The notes below the pieces were generated by a model. That model had not been told where the DNA came from. It saw nothing but the letters and a program-made list of their open reading frames with translations, and did no database searches. Below are positions 1 to 7,799 of a DNA stretch of 32,871 nucleotides, one piece after another. Origin of the DNA: Acidobacteriota bacterium (GTDB taxonomy: Bacteria; Acidobacteriota; Terriglobia; Versatilivoradales; Versatilivoraceae). Location of the stretch: positions 1-32,871 of the forward strand of contig JAPPDF010000099.1 of the NCBI GenBank assembly GCA_028875575.1. The letters are read 5' to 3'. The translations under genes and the position numbers were made by a program. Numbering within the stretch: position 1 is the stretch's first letter; each line of letters opens with the position of its first letter.

Positions 1-125
1 CTTGAGGGGGAGTCGGTGAGACAAGGGCTCCGCCCGCAGTCGAACCGGTGGGGGGTAACGCGGCGCTCCGTGGGTGGAGGTCGGCGGTGGGTGGTGTCGT
101 TTTGGTGACGCTGTGCGTTCCGGGA

Positions 126-400
126 GGGTGCCTTCTATTCGCCGTCGATGCGACGACAGCGGGTAGGTGTGACGTGGGGTGGCTTTTATTTGGGGAAGCA
201 ATGCGTTCCAGGACGGGTGCTTCCTATTCGCCGCATTCGCGGCTAGGTTGGCGCGGAACCATACGACCCCGGGTTGACACCCGGGGCCACCCTGAGCCGC
301 TGCTACGCAGCTCTATAAGGATGGCCTGTAGTAAGCGTTTCCTTGCCTACCCACTCCAACCGCAGCTTCGCAGCTCTCCCTTAACCCATAACGCTGCAAG
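126..400 (+). repeat. Dispersed ~290-bp repeat R, copy A
   Basis: This stretch has no convincing gene. It is one of five copies of a repeat family also found at 13088-13380, 14535-14760, 15416-15706 and 15754-16001. Shared blocks are a GCCGC-ATTC-GCGGC hairpin near 220-235, a CCCCGGG.. palindrome near 269-288 (degenerate here), a GAGCCGC..GCAGCTC palindrome near 294-314 followed by TATAAGGATGGCC, and CCGCAGCTTCGCAGCTC near the end. Copy A keeps the full 5' part, with GATGCGACGACAG near 150, that copy D also has. Open frames through it are low-complexity readings of the repeat. Bases 1-125 show nothing recognisable. Confidence 0.75.
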
Positions 401-427
401 GGGAAAGGTGCTTTTCTTATTGGGATA

Positions 428-453
428 GTGGCCCGGGAGTCAGCCCGGGCCAC
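428..453. repeat. Perfect 10-bp inverted repeat downstream of the oxidoreductase gene
   Basis: GTGGCCCGGG and CCCGGGCCAC are separated by six bases, giving a perfect 10-bp stem. It lies 43 bp past the stop codon of the minus-strand oxidoreductase. There is no T-run on either strand, so it is either a weak or factor-assisted transcription end or a REP-like palindrome at the edge of repeat copy A. Confidence 0.5.
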
Positions 454-495
454 CTACAACTAATCACTATCCACTCTCCACTAACCACTGCCGTT

Positions 496-1668
496 CTACG
501 CCCGGTTGCCGCCGTAGGCTCCTCCAATCAGGTCGCCCCGCTGGAACCGCGAGAGTGAGAAGCGGCTGATGTCTGCCGAGCGGGCCTCGCCGTCAACGAT
601 CTCCTCGGCCATCAGCTCGCCCACCCCCGGGGCGATCTTGAATCCGTGGCCGCTGAAACCTGCGCACATGTAAAAACCCTCGACCCCCTCCACCCTCCCC
701 AAGATTGGATTCCAGTCGGGTGTGACGTCGTAGAGGCCGGTATAGGCTTCAATCGCCAGCGCCCCGTCGAAGGAAGGAAAACGCTGCAGGAACCGGTCGT
801 GGGTCTCCCGGACGAAGTCGGCATCGGCCGAGCGCTCGTAGCCGTCGGGGTCCACCTGCTGGTACTCCTTGGGAAATCCGCGGCCAACCAAGGTTCGCGA
901 GGATCCGTGGGGACGGTAGTAAATGGCCTTGGCCATGTCCGAGAACACCAATCGGGGAGGGCCTCCCACCTCGGAGGTCTCCATCAGGATCTCCTCCTCC
1001 CGGGTCACCTGGATGGGCGCCTGCACCCCGGCCCAGGCGGCCACTCTATCGGCCCAGGGGCCAGCGGCGTTGACCACCACCTCGGTCGAGATCTCCCCCT
1101 GCGCGGTGCGCACGCCGGCGATCTTCCGGCTCTCCACCCTCAACCCCTCCACGGGCGTCAGGGGCAGCAGTTGCCCGCCCCGATCCCGGAAGCGCCCGGC
1201 ATAGGCGGCGGTGGTGGCATGGGGGTCGGCGTAGCCCGCCCCCGGCTCCCAGGCGATCCGGTGCACGTCGCTCAGGTCGATTCGGGGCTCCATCTCCAGC
1301 AACTGCCTCTTGTCGATCTCGCGGGTGTCGATGCCCATGCTCCTCTGCATCTCCAGGTTGCGGCTGAAGCCCTCCGAAACGTATTCGGGAACCAGGAAGG
1401 CCCAGCCGCAATTCACGAACCCCGGGCTCCCACCGATCTCATCGTCGAAACTGTGGAAGATCTCCACCGACCGCTTCACCAGGCGCACCAGGTCCGGGTG
1501 GGAATAGTGCTGCCGGATGATGGCGGCCGAACGGCCCGTCCCTCCCGAGGCGATCAGCCCCTTCTCCAGCAGGACCACCTTGCGCAGTCCGGCTTTGACC
1601 AGGTTGTAGGCCGTGCTGGCGCCGTTGACTCCGGCCCCGATCACCACCGCGTCGGCTGTCCGGTGCAT
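496..1668 (-). CDS. FAD-dependent oxidoreductase, DAO family (sarcosine oxidase beta / glycine oxidase-like)
   Basis: A 390-residue flavoprotein. The N-terminus carries the Rossmann FAD-binding fingerprint VVIGAGVNGASTAYNL (residues 8-23) followed by an acidic strand end (LLEKG, 33-37). The C-terminus has YTGLYDVTPDWNPILG and CAGFSGHGFKIAPGVGELMAE, typical of SoxB-like members of the DAO superfamily, which oxidise the C-N bond of N-methyl or alpha-amino acids. A clear Shine-Dalgarno (AAGGAGG) precedes the ATG. The gene lies 42 bp downstream of thiE in the same direction, so it could be a ThiO-type glycine oxidase for thiazole synthesis. The sequence reads more like the sarcosine/dimethylglycine branch, and thiG and thiS are not in view. 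The flavoenzyme fold is sure; the substrate is not. Confidence 0.9.
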   Translation of the reverse strand: MHRTADAVVIGAGVNGASTAYNLVKAGLRKVVLLEKGLIASGGTGRSAAIIRQHYSHPDLVRLVKRSVEIFHSFDDEIGGSPGFVNCGWAFLVPEYVSEGFSRNLEMQRSMGIDTREIDKRQLLEMEPRIDLSDVHRIAWEPGAGYADPHATTAAYAGRFRDRGGQLLPLTPVEGLRVESRKIAGVRTAQGEISTEVVVNAAGPWADRVAAWAGVQAPIQVTREEEILMETSEVGGPPRLVFSDMAKAIYYRPHGSSRTLVGRGFPKEYQQVDPDGYERSADADFVRETHDRFLQRFPSFDGALAIEAYTGLYDVTPDWNPILGRVEGVEGFYMCAGFSGHGFKIAPGVGELMAEEIVDGEARSADISRFSLSRFQRGDLIGGAYGGNRA

Positions 1669-1710
1669 CTTGCCTCCTTGCCCTTGTCCTCTCTTCGCCG
1701 CCTTGCAGAC

Positions 1711-2361
1711 CTACAGTGTCCGACTTTCGGCCTGACGGGCCAGGTCCCGGTAGCCGGCGGCCCGCTGCCGGACGTCATCGGCCAGCAGCAGGTCCCGGAT
1801 GACGGCCACCGAGTCCACTCCCGACTCGAACAGCGGCCGAACGTTCTCCAGGGTGATTCCGCCGATGGCCACCAGCGGCTTGGCGACTTGCTCCCGGATG
1901 GCTCGGAGCTCCTGCCTGTCAACTACCGGATCGGGATTTTCCTTGGTCCGGGTGGGAAAGACCGGCCCGATGGCAACGTAATCCACCGGAATTTCCTGGG
2001 CCTGGCGGGCCTGGTCCAGCCCATGGGTAGAGAGACCGATGATGGCCTGCTCGCCCAGAATCCTGCGGGCCTCGGCGGCAGGCAGGTCCTCCTGGCCCAC
2101 ATGGACCCCGTCGGCCCCGCTGACCAAGGCCAGGTCCGTGCGGTCGTTGACGATGACCTTCAACCCGAGAGGGCGCGCCAGGGACACCAGCCGGCGGCAC
2201 TCCCGGAACAGATCCCCGGAAGAAAGGTGCTTGCCCCTTAGTTGGACCCACCGCACCCCGGCGCCGGCCAGCCCGTCCAGGACCGGTTCCAGCGGCCGCT
2301 GCAGCACCGCCAGGTCGATGATGGGATAGAGCGGGAAGAGCTTGGTGCCTTGGGACGGCAT
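1711..2361 (-). CDS. thiE: Thiamine-phosphate synthase ThiE
   Basis: A 216-residue cytoplasmic TIM-barrel enzyme that joins HMP-pyrophosphate and thiazole phosphate to give thiamine phosphate. Family motifs are all present: QLRGK (40-44), VNDR (71-74), DGVHVGQEDL (84-93), GLSTH (109-113), IGPVFPTRTK (131-140) and AIGGI (165-169). The usual N-terminal YxITD is the variant YPIID. Length is normal for the family. No strong ribosome binding site is visible before the ATG; it starts 72 bp after the accC stop and is probably co-transcribed with accBC. No other thi genes are in the window, apart from the possible ThiO-like flavoprotein just downstream. Confidence 0.95.
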   Translation of the reverse strand: MPSQGTKLFPLYPIIDLAVLQRPLEPVLDGLAGAGVRWVQLRGKHLSSGDLFRECRRLVSLARPLGLKVIVNDRTDLALVSGADGVHVGQEDLPAAEARRILGEQAIIGLSTHGLDQARQAQEIPVDYVAIGPVFPTRTKENPDPVVDRQELRAIREQVAKPLVAIGGITLENVRPLFESGVDSVAVIRDLLLADDVRQRAAGYRDLARQAESRTL

Positions 2362-2433
2362 GGGCCTGGAAGGAACGCCTCCTCCGTACCGGCACGGACG
2401 CCGGAAACCGGCTCCCCTAGCGCCGGGCGCGGG

Positions 2434-3765
2434 TCAGGCGTAGCGCTCCATGAACCCGGTATCCAGGCGGCCGGCCAGGAAATCGGGTTCCTTCATGATC
2501 CTCTGGTGCAACGGAATGGAAGTGCTCACACCCTCAACGATGAACATTTCCAGGGCCCGCTCCATCCGGCGAACGGCTTCCGGGCGGCTGGGAGCGTGCA
2601 CCACCAGCTTGGCGATCAGGGAGTCGTAGTAGGGAGGAACCTGACACTCGGAATAGACGGCCGTGTCCACCCGCACCCCAGTGCCTCCCGGCACGTGGAA
2701 GACGGTGATCCTCCCAGGCGAGGGCCTGAAGGTCTCGGGGTCCTCGGCATTGATCCGGCATTCGATGCTGTGGCCCCGAAGCCTGGGCGGCTCCTCCAGC
2801 TCCAGGGGTTCCCCGGAGGCCATCCGGATCTGCAACTTGACCAGGTCGACGCCGGCGACCATCTCGGTGACGGGGTGCTCCACTTGAATCCGGGTGTTCA
2901 TTTCCATGAAATAGAAGTTCCGATCCTCGTCCACCAGGAACTCCACCGTTCCGGCGCCGGAGTATCCCACCTCGGCCAGCGCTTCTTCCACCTGCCCGCC
3001 GATCCGTTCCCGAGTTTCCTCGTCCACGATCACGGAAGGCGATTCCTCGATCAGCTTCTGGTGCCGCCTCTGGATGGAACACTCACGCTCCCCGAAGTGA
3101 ACCACCTTGCCGTGCTGGTCGCCCATCACCTGGAACTCGATGTGGCGTGGCTTTTCCAGGTACTTTTCCAGGTAGAGATCGGGCACCCCAAAGGCCAGTC
3201 GGGCCTCGTTCTCGGCGGTGGAAAAAGCGGACGACAGCTCGCCGGGGCTGCGCACGATTCTCATGCCGCGACCCCCTCCCCCGGCCGCGGCCTTGACGAT
3301 GACGGGATAGCCGATGCCGGAGGCAACCTCCAGCGCCTGATCCAGGGATTCCAGGGCCCCCTGGCTCCCCGGAAGCACCGCCAGCCCTGACTGGACCATG
3401 CGTGCCCGGGCCCTGGCCTTGTCGCCCATCAGCCGAATCACCTGGGGCGAGGGTCCGATGAAGCGGACGTTGCAGGCTTCGCAGACCTCGGCGAAGTAGG
3501 CGTTCTCGGCAAGGTAGCCGTAGCCCGGGTGAACGGCGTCCACGTCGGTGACCTCGGCCGCGCTGATGACGCTGGGAACGTTGAGGTAACTCTCGGAGCT
3601 GCGGGCCGGACCCACGCAGACGGCTTCGTCGGCGAAGCGGACGTGCAGCGAGTCCCTGTCAGCCTCCGAAAAGACGGCAACCGTCCGGATACCCAACTCT
3701 CGGCAGGCGCAGATCACGCGCAATGCGATCTCGCCACGGTTGGCCACCAGGACTTTCTTGAACAT
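2434..3765 (-). CDS. accC: Biotin carboxylase subunit of acetyl-CoA carboxylase (AccC)
   Basis: A 443-residue ATP-grasp enzyme that carboxylates biotin on BCCP using ATP and bicarbonate, the first half-reaction of fatty-acid synthesis. The start [17 protein letters not shown] is the classic biotin carboxylase N-terminus. Other motifs are the Gly-rich ATP loop AAGGGGRGM (160-168), [12 protein letters not shown] (226-237) and the catalytic [10 protein letters not shown] (288-297). A GGAAG site precedes the ATG by five bases. Length matches stand-alone AccC (~445 aa). It follows accB by 147 bp, the usual accBC arrangement; the carboxyltransferase genes accA and accD are not in the window. Confidence 0.97.
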   Translation of the reverse strand: MFKKVLVANRGEIALRVICACRELGIRTVAVFSEADRDSLHVRFADEAVCVGPARSSESYLNVPSVISAAEVTDVDAVHPGYGYLAENAYFAEVCEACNVRFIGPSPQVIRLMGDKARARARMVQSGLAVLPGSQGALESLDQALEVASGIGYPVIVKAAAGGGGRGMRIVRSPGELSSAFSTAENEARLAFGVPDLYLEKYLEKPRHIEFQVMGDQHGKVVHFGERECSIQRRHQKLIEESPSVIVDEETRERIGGQVEEALAEVGYSGAGTVEFLVDEDRNFYFMEMNTRIQVEHPVTEMVAGVDLVKLQIRMASGEPLELEEPPRLRGHSIECRINAEDPETFRPSPGRITVFHVPGGTGVRVDTAVYSECQVPPYYDSLIAKLVVHAPSRPEAVRRMERALEMFIVEGVSTSIPLHQRIMKEPDFLAGRLDTGFMERYA

Positions 3766-3784
3766 GAAGACTTCCGCCGTTCTC

Positions 3785-3807
3785 AGGCGGGTTCGACCCG
3801 CCTTTTT
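3785..3807 (+). terminator. Terminator-like hairpin in the accB-accC gap, oriented against the operon
   Basis: AGGCGGG-TTCGA-CCCGCCT is a perfect 7-bp stem followed by five Ts on the plus strand. In that orientation it would end antisense transcripts running into the accB-accC gap; read from the accBC side it has no T-run. No plus-strand gene precedes it. It may instead be an mRNA-stabilising or processing hairpin in the accB-accC transcript. Confidence 0.35.
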
Positions 3808-3912
3808 GAAGTTTTGGGAGGGGCTCAGGCTGGAGGGGGGACCGGAGGAGATCCGGTACGGTCCCTGGAGAGGCCTCCGGCCCGGCCGCCGCCACCCGGT
3901 CCGGACCGCAGA

Positions 3913-4401
3913 TCATCCGGTTCGGCGAATCCCGAAAAGCGCCTGATTGTACTCCACGGGCTCGCCGTTGTTCACGTAGATCTCCGCAATTTCCCCGTCG
4001 GCATCCGAGGGGATCTCGTTCATCAGCTTCATGGCCTCGACGATGCACAGGATCTGTCCGGACCGCACCCTGTCCGCTACCTGGACGAAGGGATCGGCTT
4101 CCGGTTTGGCCGCCCGGTAAAAGGTCCCCACCATGGGGGATCGAATCAGGTGCAGGTCGGGTTCGGCGGCAGCGGGAGGGGGTGCCTCCGCGCCCGAGGG
4201 GGATTCCGCTCCGGCAGCACCCGGCAGTTCCGGGGCGGTTCCGGCGGCGGTGCTCTCCACTGTCACGGTGGGCGAGCCGGCTGGAGATGAGGGGGCCTCC
4301 TTGCGGATTCTGATCTTGACTCCGGTCCGCTCCAATTCCAGCTCGGTGATTCCGCTGTCGCAAACCGCCTGAATCAACTCCCTGATCTGATCGATGTTCA
4401 T
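3913..4401 (-). CDS. accB: Biotin carboxyl carrier protein of acetyl-CoA carboxylase (AccB)
   Basis: A 162-residue biotin carrier. The N-terminal domain begins MNIDQIRELIQAV, followed by an Ala/Pro/Ser-rich linker (about 36-80) and a C-terminal biotinyl domain with SPMVGTFYRA (88-97) and EAMKLMNEI; Lys125 is the biotinylation site. I chose the ATG at 4401 because an AGGAG lies eight bases upstream and the protein then begins at the family's usual MNI/MDI. A longer frame to 4446 adds an Arg-rich, non-conserved extension without a ribosome site. It works with AccC just downstream and has its own promoter at 4495-4523. Confidence 0.95.
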   Translation of the reverse strand: MNIDQIRELIQAVCDSGITELELERTGVKIRIRKEAPSSPAGSPTVTVESTAAGTAPELPGAAGAESPSGAEAPPPAAAEPDLHLIRSPMVGTFYRAAKPEADPFVQVADRVRSGQILCIVEAMKLMNEIPSDADGEIAEIYVNNGEPVEYNQALFGIRRTG

Positions 4402-4494
4402 CCGGTCGCTCCTATTTCCTGCCGGCCGACGGAACGGTTTCGCCACCGGCCCATCCGGCCGCGGCAGAAGCCGCTGTCGCCGGAATAGCGGCTA

Positions 4495-4523
4495 AGTATA
4501 GCCAGAGCCATCGGCAATTACAA
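4495..4523 (-). promoter_or_regulatory. Sigma70-type promoter of accB-accC(-thiE)
   Basis: On the minus strand TTGTAA and TATACT are separated by exactly 17 bp, matching the -35 and -10 consensus in four and five of six positions. Predicted transcription starts near 4488, giving an mRNA leader of about 87 nt before the accB ATG. The region lies in the only AT-richer patch of the gap. Confidence 0.55.
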
Positions 4524-4618
4524 TATCCAGGATCGACAAGAGGGCACCCCAGGGTCAGGAGAGAATTGTCCGCGAAGAAATCCACACGGGTCCATGTAGC
4601 AAGATCGGAAGACTATGG

Positions 4619-5194
4619 TTATCTCCGTTCACTTTCAATCGGTCCGCTCATCCTGTTCTTGATCCAACCGAGGTCGGTTGCGACTTTGCCCATTTCGACT
4701 TGAAGACCGGATACGCCCTTTCGGAGATCGGACAACTCATTCCGGACGCCCTGGATGTCCGTCCTCGTTTCCTTTCGGAGAGCGGCCACTTCACCCTGGA
4801 CACCCTGGATGTCCGTCCTCGTTTCGGATCGGAGAGCGGCCACTTCACCCTGGACACCCTGGATGTCCGTCCTCGTTTCGGACCGGAGCTTGGCCACTTC
4901 ACCCTGGACACCCTGGATGTCCGTCCTCGTTTCCATTCGGAGAGCGGCCACTTCACCCTGGACGCCCTGGATGTCCGTCCTCACTTCCGTCCTGACACCA
5001 CGGATTTCCGCTCCGAGATCCGTCCTGACACCACGGATTTCCGTTCTGAGGTCGTCGATGTTCTTGCCAATGGCGGCATGGGCCTGGCCGGCATTGCGCC
5101 ATAGCCCCACACCTACCCCAATGATTGCGATGAGGATGGTCAAAACGGAACCAAACCCAAACAAGGGCAACCACTGGATCAACTGGTTATCCAC
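4619..5194 (-). CDS. Membrane-anchored coiled-coil protein with 18-residue tandem repeats
   Basis: A 191-residue protein of unknown function. One N-terminal membrane helix (about 8-32, LFGFGSVLTILIAIIGVGVGL) is followed by a charged helical region. The helix is built from units of 18 residues of the form TRTDIQGVQGEVAALRxE, four good copies and a diverged fifth, encoded by a 54-bp minisatellite. A period of 18 residues equals five turns of a straight alpha helix, so the rod should be long and nearly untwisted. The start is GTG at 5194, six bases after GAAAGGAG; an in-frame TTG at 5200 touches that site and is unlikely. The topology resembles the four small one-TM coiled-coil proteins at 10293-14426, to which it may be distantly related. 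It may interact with the inner membrane or periplasm, but no function can be assigned. Confidence 0.75.
   Translation of the reverse strand: MDNQLIQWLPLFGFGSVLTILIAIIGVGVGLWRNAGQAHAAIGKNIDDLRTEIRGVRTDLGAEIRGVRTEVRTDIQGVQGEVAALRMETRTDIQGVQGEVAKLRSETRTDIQGVQGEVAALRSETRTDIQGVQGEVAALRKETRTDIQGVRNELSDLRKGVSGLQVEMGKVATDLGWIKNRMSGPIESERR
4751..4983. repeat. 54-bp minisatellite inside the coiled-coil gene
   Basis: The block CTGGATGTCCGTCCTC recurs at 4751, 4805, 4859, 4913 and 4967, a spacing of exactly 54 bp each time, with near-identical sequence between. There are four full units and a partial fifth. Because 54 is a multiple of three, copy-number change would lengthen or shorten the protein rod by 18 residues without a frameshift. 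Confidence 0.9.
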
Positions 5195-5268
5195 CGCCAA
5201 CTCCTTTCGACTTGACGACTACAATTCTACTATCGTTGGACCCGATCCGTACCCTTCCGCTCAAGATT

Positions 5269-5291
5269 GAGGGGTGCGGGTGCCACCCCTC
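5269..5291 (-). terminator. Hairpin downstream of pilQ, possible operon end
   Basis: GAGGGGTG and CACCCCTC are separated by seven bases, a perfect 8-bp stem 51 bp past the pilQ stop codon. On the minus strand it is followed by CAATCTTGAG rather than a T-run, so it would be a weak intrinsic terminator at best. It also lies upstream of the coiled-coil gene at 4619-5194. Confidence 0.35.
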
Positions 5292-5342
5292 GCACCGTCC
5301 GACCCTGTTCTCAAGAAGGCTCCCCTCCTGAGTTCCCCAGCC

Positions 5343-6761
5343 CTACAAAATCCTCGGCGAAAGGAAGAACAGCAGTTCCCGGGTTTCCCGGACCAGGGAG
5401 CGGTTCCGGAACAGGGCGCCCACGATCGGGATTTCTCCCAGCCCGGGCACCTGGCTGCGGCTGTCTTGCCGGCTGTCGATGAGAATTCCACCGATCACCA
5501 CCGTGCCGCCGTTTTCCACCAGGATGGTGGTAGTGGTCTGGTGGGTGTTGACCGTGGGAATCCCCTGGACCTGGCGGGAAAAATCGGGAGTGGAATTTTC
5601 GATATCCACACTCAGCAGGATGGCGTCCTGCCGGGTTATTCGCGGGGTCACGGTGAGCCGCAGCACAAAATCGATGAAGCGGGCCGAGACGGTGTTGTTC
5701 ACGGTAGTCTGGATGGGGATCTGAATTCCCTGCTTCACCACCCCTTGCACGTTGTTCTGGGTCAGGATTTTGGGCTTGGAGAGCAGCTTGGCGTTCCCCT
5801 TGCGCTCGGCGGCGGTAATGAGGGCATCCAGAACAAAGTCGGACGCCAGGCCGGCGGCGAGGTTCAGGGGACTGGCCGGCACGCCCGTTCGAAGGTCGAG
5901 GCTCAACCGCGAGTTTCTCTCCTCCGTGTCCGGCTCTCCGCCGGCGACTGGAGCCTCCAGCACCGGAAAGCGGCTGAAGCCAGGCTCGGGACTCGATTCC
6001 TTCTGCTGCCCTCCACCCCCATGATCCCCGTAGAGCGCGCTCCATCGGATCCCGATGTCCTGCAGAAAACTCCGGCTGGCAGCCACCACCCGGGCTTCGA
6101 TCTCCACCTGGCGGACCTTGCGGTCCAGTTGGCGCAAGAGGGCTTCCACCGCATCCAGCCTGGAAGGAATGTCCGAAATGACCAGGGCGTTGGTGCGTTC
6201 ATCCACGATGATGTCTCCACGGGGGGAGAGAGCCTTCTTGAGAATCGGGCTCAGTTCCGCCGCCTTGGCGAAGCTGGGCCGGCGAATGCGGATCTCGAGC
6301 TCGGCGGCCGCCATTCTGGCCTGGGCCAGCCGCTGTTGTTGCTGCTGTTCCGCCTCCAGGGTCGACAACCTGGCGATCCTGAGCACGTTGCCGCTCAAGT
6401 GCCTGCCCATGCCCTGGTTCTCCAGCACCACGTCCAGAGCCTGGTCCCAGGGGACCTCCTTGAGAAACAGGGTGAGAGACCCTTCCACGTCGGGGTCCAG
6501 CACGATGTTGAGGCCGCTGATCCCGCCGATGAGCCGAAAGAAGTCCTTCAAGTCGGCGTCTTTCAGATCCAGAGAGATCCTTTCCCCGCTGTCCCCGGCC
6601 TCGGCCGGGGACGCCGGAGGCCGCGCCTCGGCGGCAGGCTCGGGTTTCGACCCGCCGGACTCTGCCGCATGGCACCAGCCCCAGGGCCCGACGACTCCCA
6701 GCCAACAAAACCACAGCCGGCATCCCCAACGAGCCGGGCGACGCCGGACACTAATTCCCAT
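5343..6761 (-). CDS. pilQ: Type IV pilus secretin PilQ (short form)
   Basis: A 472-residue outer-membrane secretin that forms the gated channel for the pilus fibre. A signal peptide (residues 1 to about 32, Arg-rich then hydrophobic, ending CHA-A) is followed by an STN/secretin N0 domain (about 61-130), a Gln-rich segment (QQQQQR), a secretin N-domain with ILKKALSPRGDIIVDERTNALVI, and the C-terminal secretin barrel ending VPGLGEIPIVGALF..ELLFFLSPRIL. The ATG at 6761 is preceded six bases upstream by TGGAGG and overlaps the end of pilOP by 11 bp, which implies translational coupling; an upstream ATG at 6785 has a poorer site. Most PilQ proteins are 600-900 residues with AMIN domains before STN. 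This one has none, so it is a compact version. Confidence 0.92.
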   Translation of the reverse strand: MGISVRRRPARWGCRLWFCWLGVVGPWGWCHAAESGGSKPEPAAEARPPASPAEAGDSGERISLDLKDADLKDFFRLIGGISGLNIVLDPDVEGSLTLFLKEVPWDQALDVVLENQGMGRHLSGNVLRIARLSTLEAEQQQQQRLAQARMAAAELEIRIRRPSFAKAAELSPILKKALSPRGDIIVDERTNALVISDIPSRLDAVEALLRQLDRKVRQVEIEARVVAASRSFLQDIGIRWSALYGDHGGGGQQKESSPEPGFSRFPVLEAPVAGGEPDTEERNSRLSLDLRTGVPASPLNLAAGLASDFVLDALITAAERKGNAKLLSKPKILTQNNVQGVVKQGIQIPIQTTVNNTVSARFIDFVLRLTVTPRITRQDAILLSVDIENSTPDFSRQVQGIPTVNTHQTTTTILVENGGTVVIGGILIDSRQDSRSQVPGLGEIPIVGALFRNRSLVRETRELLFFLSPRIL

Positions 6762-7725
6762 GGCCGGCCTCCACTGGCCCCGCATGCAGCTTCTTTATCA
6801 CCCGGAGGGTCCGTGTCCGTCCGGCGCCACCGTCAACCCGGTGCGCGAAGACCACTCCGTCCCTTCCGATCTCCAACACCTGCCCGTCGAACAGTCGATC
6901 GCCCTTTTTCAGCACAAAGGACCGGTCACGCAGACCGGTGACCAGGGCCGTGAATTCCCCACCGGCCTCCACCAACCCCACCAGCTTCAGTTCCGATACC
7001 CGTTGTCCCTTCAAGCCCCGCGGCCTGACCAGGGCGGGCGCGTCGCGAGGAGCGGATGCGGGAGCCCGCGGCAGGCGGAAGGGATCGCGCCTCCCCCTGG
7101 CCCGGTAGCGAAAGGTTGTCCGCCGGGCGGGCTGAGCAGGTTCGACAGGAGCCTCGACCGCAGCGGCAGCCGGCCGGTAGCGGTGGAGGACAGCGGTAAG
7201 GTCGGCGGTGAGGGTGTGAGGGGAATCCTCGGAGCCGGCAGCCGAGATCCGCAGGTCTTCCAGACTTACAATGGAGGCCAGCCCGGCCAGCTTGCCGCAG
7301 AAGTCTCCCAGGCCGTGGTAGGCGCCGGCCAGCACCAGCCCATGCGGCTGTTGGGAGAAGGTCTCGCCTTCCTGTCCGGGCATCTTCCGAATCCCCTTCA
7401 CTTTCAATCCGGACTCCGCTGCCGCCTCCTGCAGTTGACGCAGCAGGCTGGTCGCCGCTTCCTTCTCCGGGAGCGCAGCCTGCAGGCTCGCCAGCCTGGA
7501 GGCCAGCCGTCGGTTCCGGCTCGACCGGTCCTGGAGCCGCTGCTGCAGCTCCGCTCCCTGCTCCAATTCCCGGCTCAATGCGTCCAACTGCTGCCGCTGC
7601 AACTCGATTTCAGCCCCGAAGCCGGAGACAAGGAGATACCAGCCCAGAGCCAGGACCAGGCCTCCCAAAGCCAGGGGTATGCCCAACCAATTCAGCCAGG
7701 GAGAAATGGCAGTGGCGAGGGTCAT
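6751..7725 (-). CDS. pilO-pilP: Fused PilO-PilP type IV pilus inner-membrane alignment protein
   Basis: A 324-residue protein combining two normally separate subunits. The N-terminal half is PilO-like: one membrane helix (13-33), a coiled coil (about 38-90, many Gln/Arg/Leu) and the ferredoxin-like PilO core (about 90-185, SLLRQLQEAAAESGLKV..). After an Ala/Pro-rich linker (186-202) comes a PilP-like half starting with the signature YRARGRRDPF (207-216) and ending in a beta-rich domain (LKLVGLVE..VLKKGDRLFDGQVLEI). PilP is usually a lipoprotein that binds PilN/PilO and the PilQ N0 domain; here it would be tethered through the PilO helix instead. The ATG at 7725 sits just before the membrane helix. 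The frame continues to 7794, but that part is read from the inverted repeat that bounds the inserted GxxExxY gene, so I excluded it. Confidence 0.88.
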   Translation of the reverse strand: MTLATAISPWLNWLGIPLALGGLVLALGWYLLVSGFGAEIELQRQQLDALSRELEQGAELQQRLQDRSSRNRRLASRLASLQAALPEKEAATSLLRQLQEAAAESGLKVKGIRKMPGQEGETFSQQPHGLVLAGAYHGLGDFCGKLAGLASIVSLEDLRISAAGSEDSPHTLTADLTAVLHRYRPAAAAVEAPVEPAQPARRTTFRYRARGRRDPFRLPRAPASAPRDAPALVRPRGLKGQRVSELKLVGLVEAGGEFTALVTGLRDRSFVLKKGDRLFDGQVLEIGRDGVVFAHRVDGGAGRTRTLRVIKKLHAGPVEAGHGN

Positions 7726-7770
7726 GGGGTCGCTTCTTTGTCGGGTTCGACCTGGTGCAAAATGCTGTCT

Positions 7771-7799
7771 AACCACAAAATGCACAAAAGTCACAAAAT
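7771..7799 (+). repeat. Left inverted repeat bounding the GxxExxY insertion
   Basis: AACCACAAAATGCACAAAAG.. here matches, in reverse complement, 8180-8206 (ACCACAAAAGGCACAAAAACAC..). About 22 of 27 positions agree. The repeat lies at the 3' end of the GxxExxY gene and includes its stop codon. The AT-rich CACAAAA text is unlike the surrounding GC-rich pil genes. Confidence 0.7.

Noticed and set aside
48-428. A 126-codon plus-strand frame at the left edge.
   Set aside because: It runs through repeat copy A; the same kind of translation appears in all copies, in varying frames, with stops and indels.
454-492. Pyrimidine-rich text with repeated CCACT.
   Set aside because: Short simple sequence with no conserved unit; no function can be argued.
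646-3390. Long plus-strand open frames opposite the oxidoreductase, thiE and accC.
   Set aside because: They are antisense readings of GC-rich genes with clear family motifs on the minus strand; compositions are odd (His/Pro/Gly/Gln-rich) and no ribosome sites fit.
3785-3803. GGGTTCGACCC looks like a tRNA T-arm.
   Set aside because: No acceptor stem, D-arm or anticodon arm fits around it; it is a simple hairpin.
7726-7794. N-terminal extension of PilOP starting MTFVHFVV.
   Set aside because: It is encoded by the inverted repeat of the GxxExxY insertion and would place residues before the usual membrane helix of PilO.
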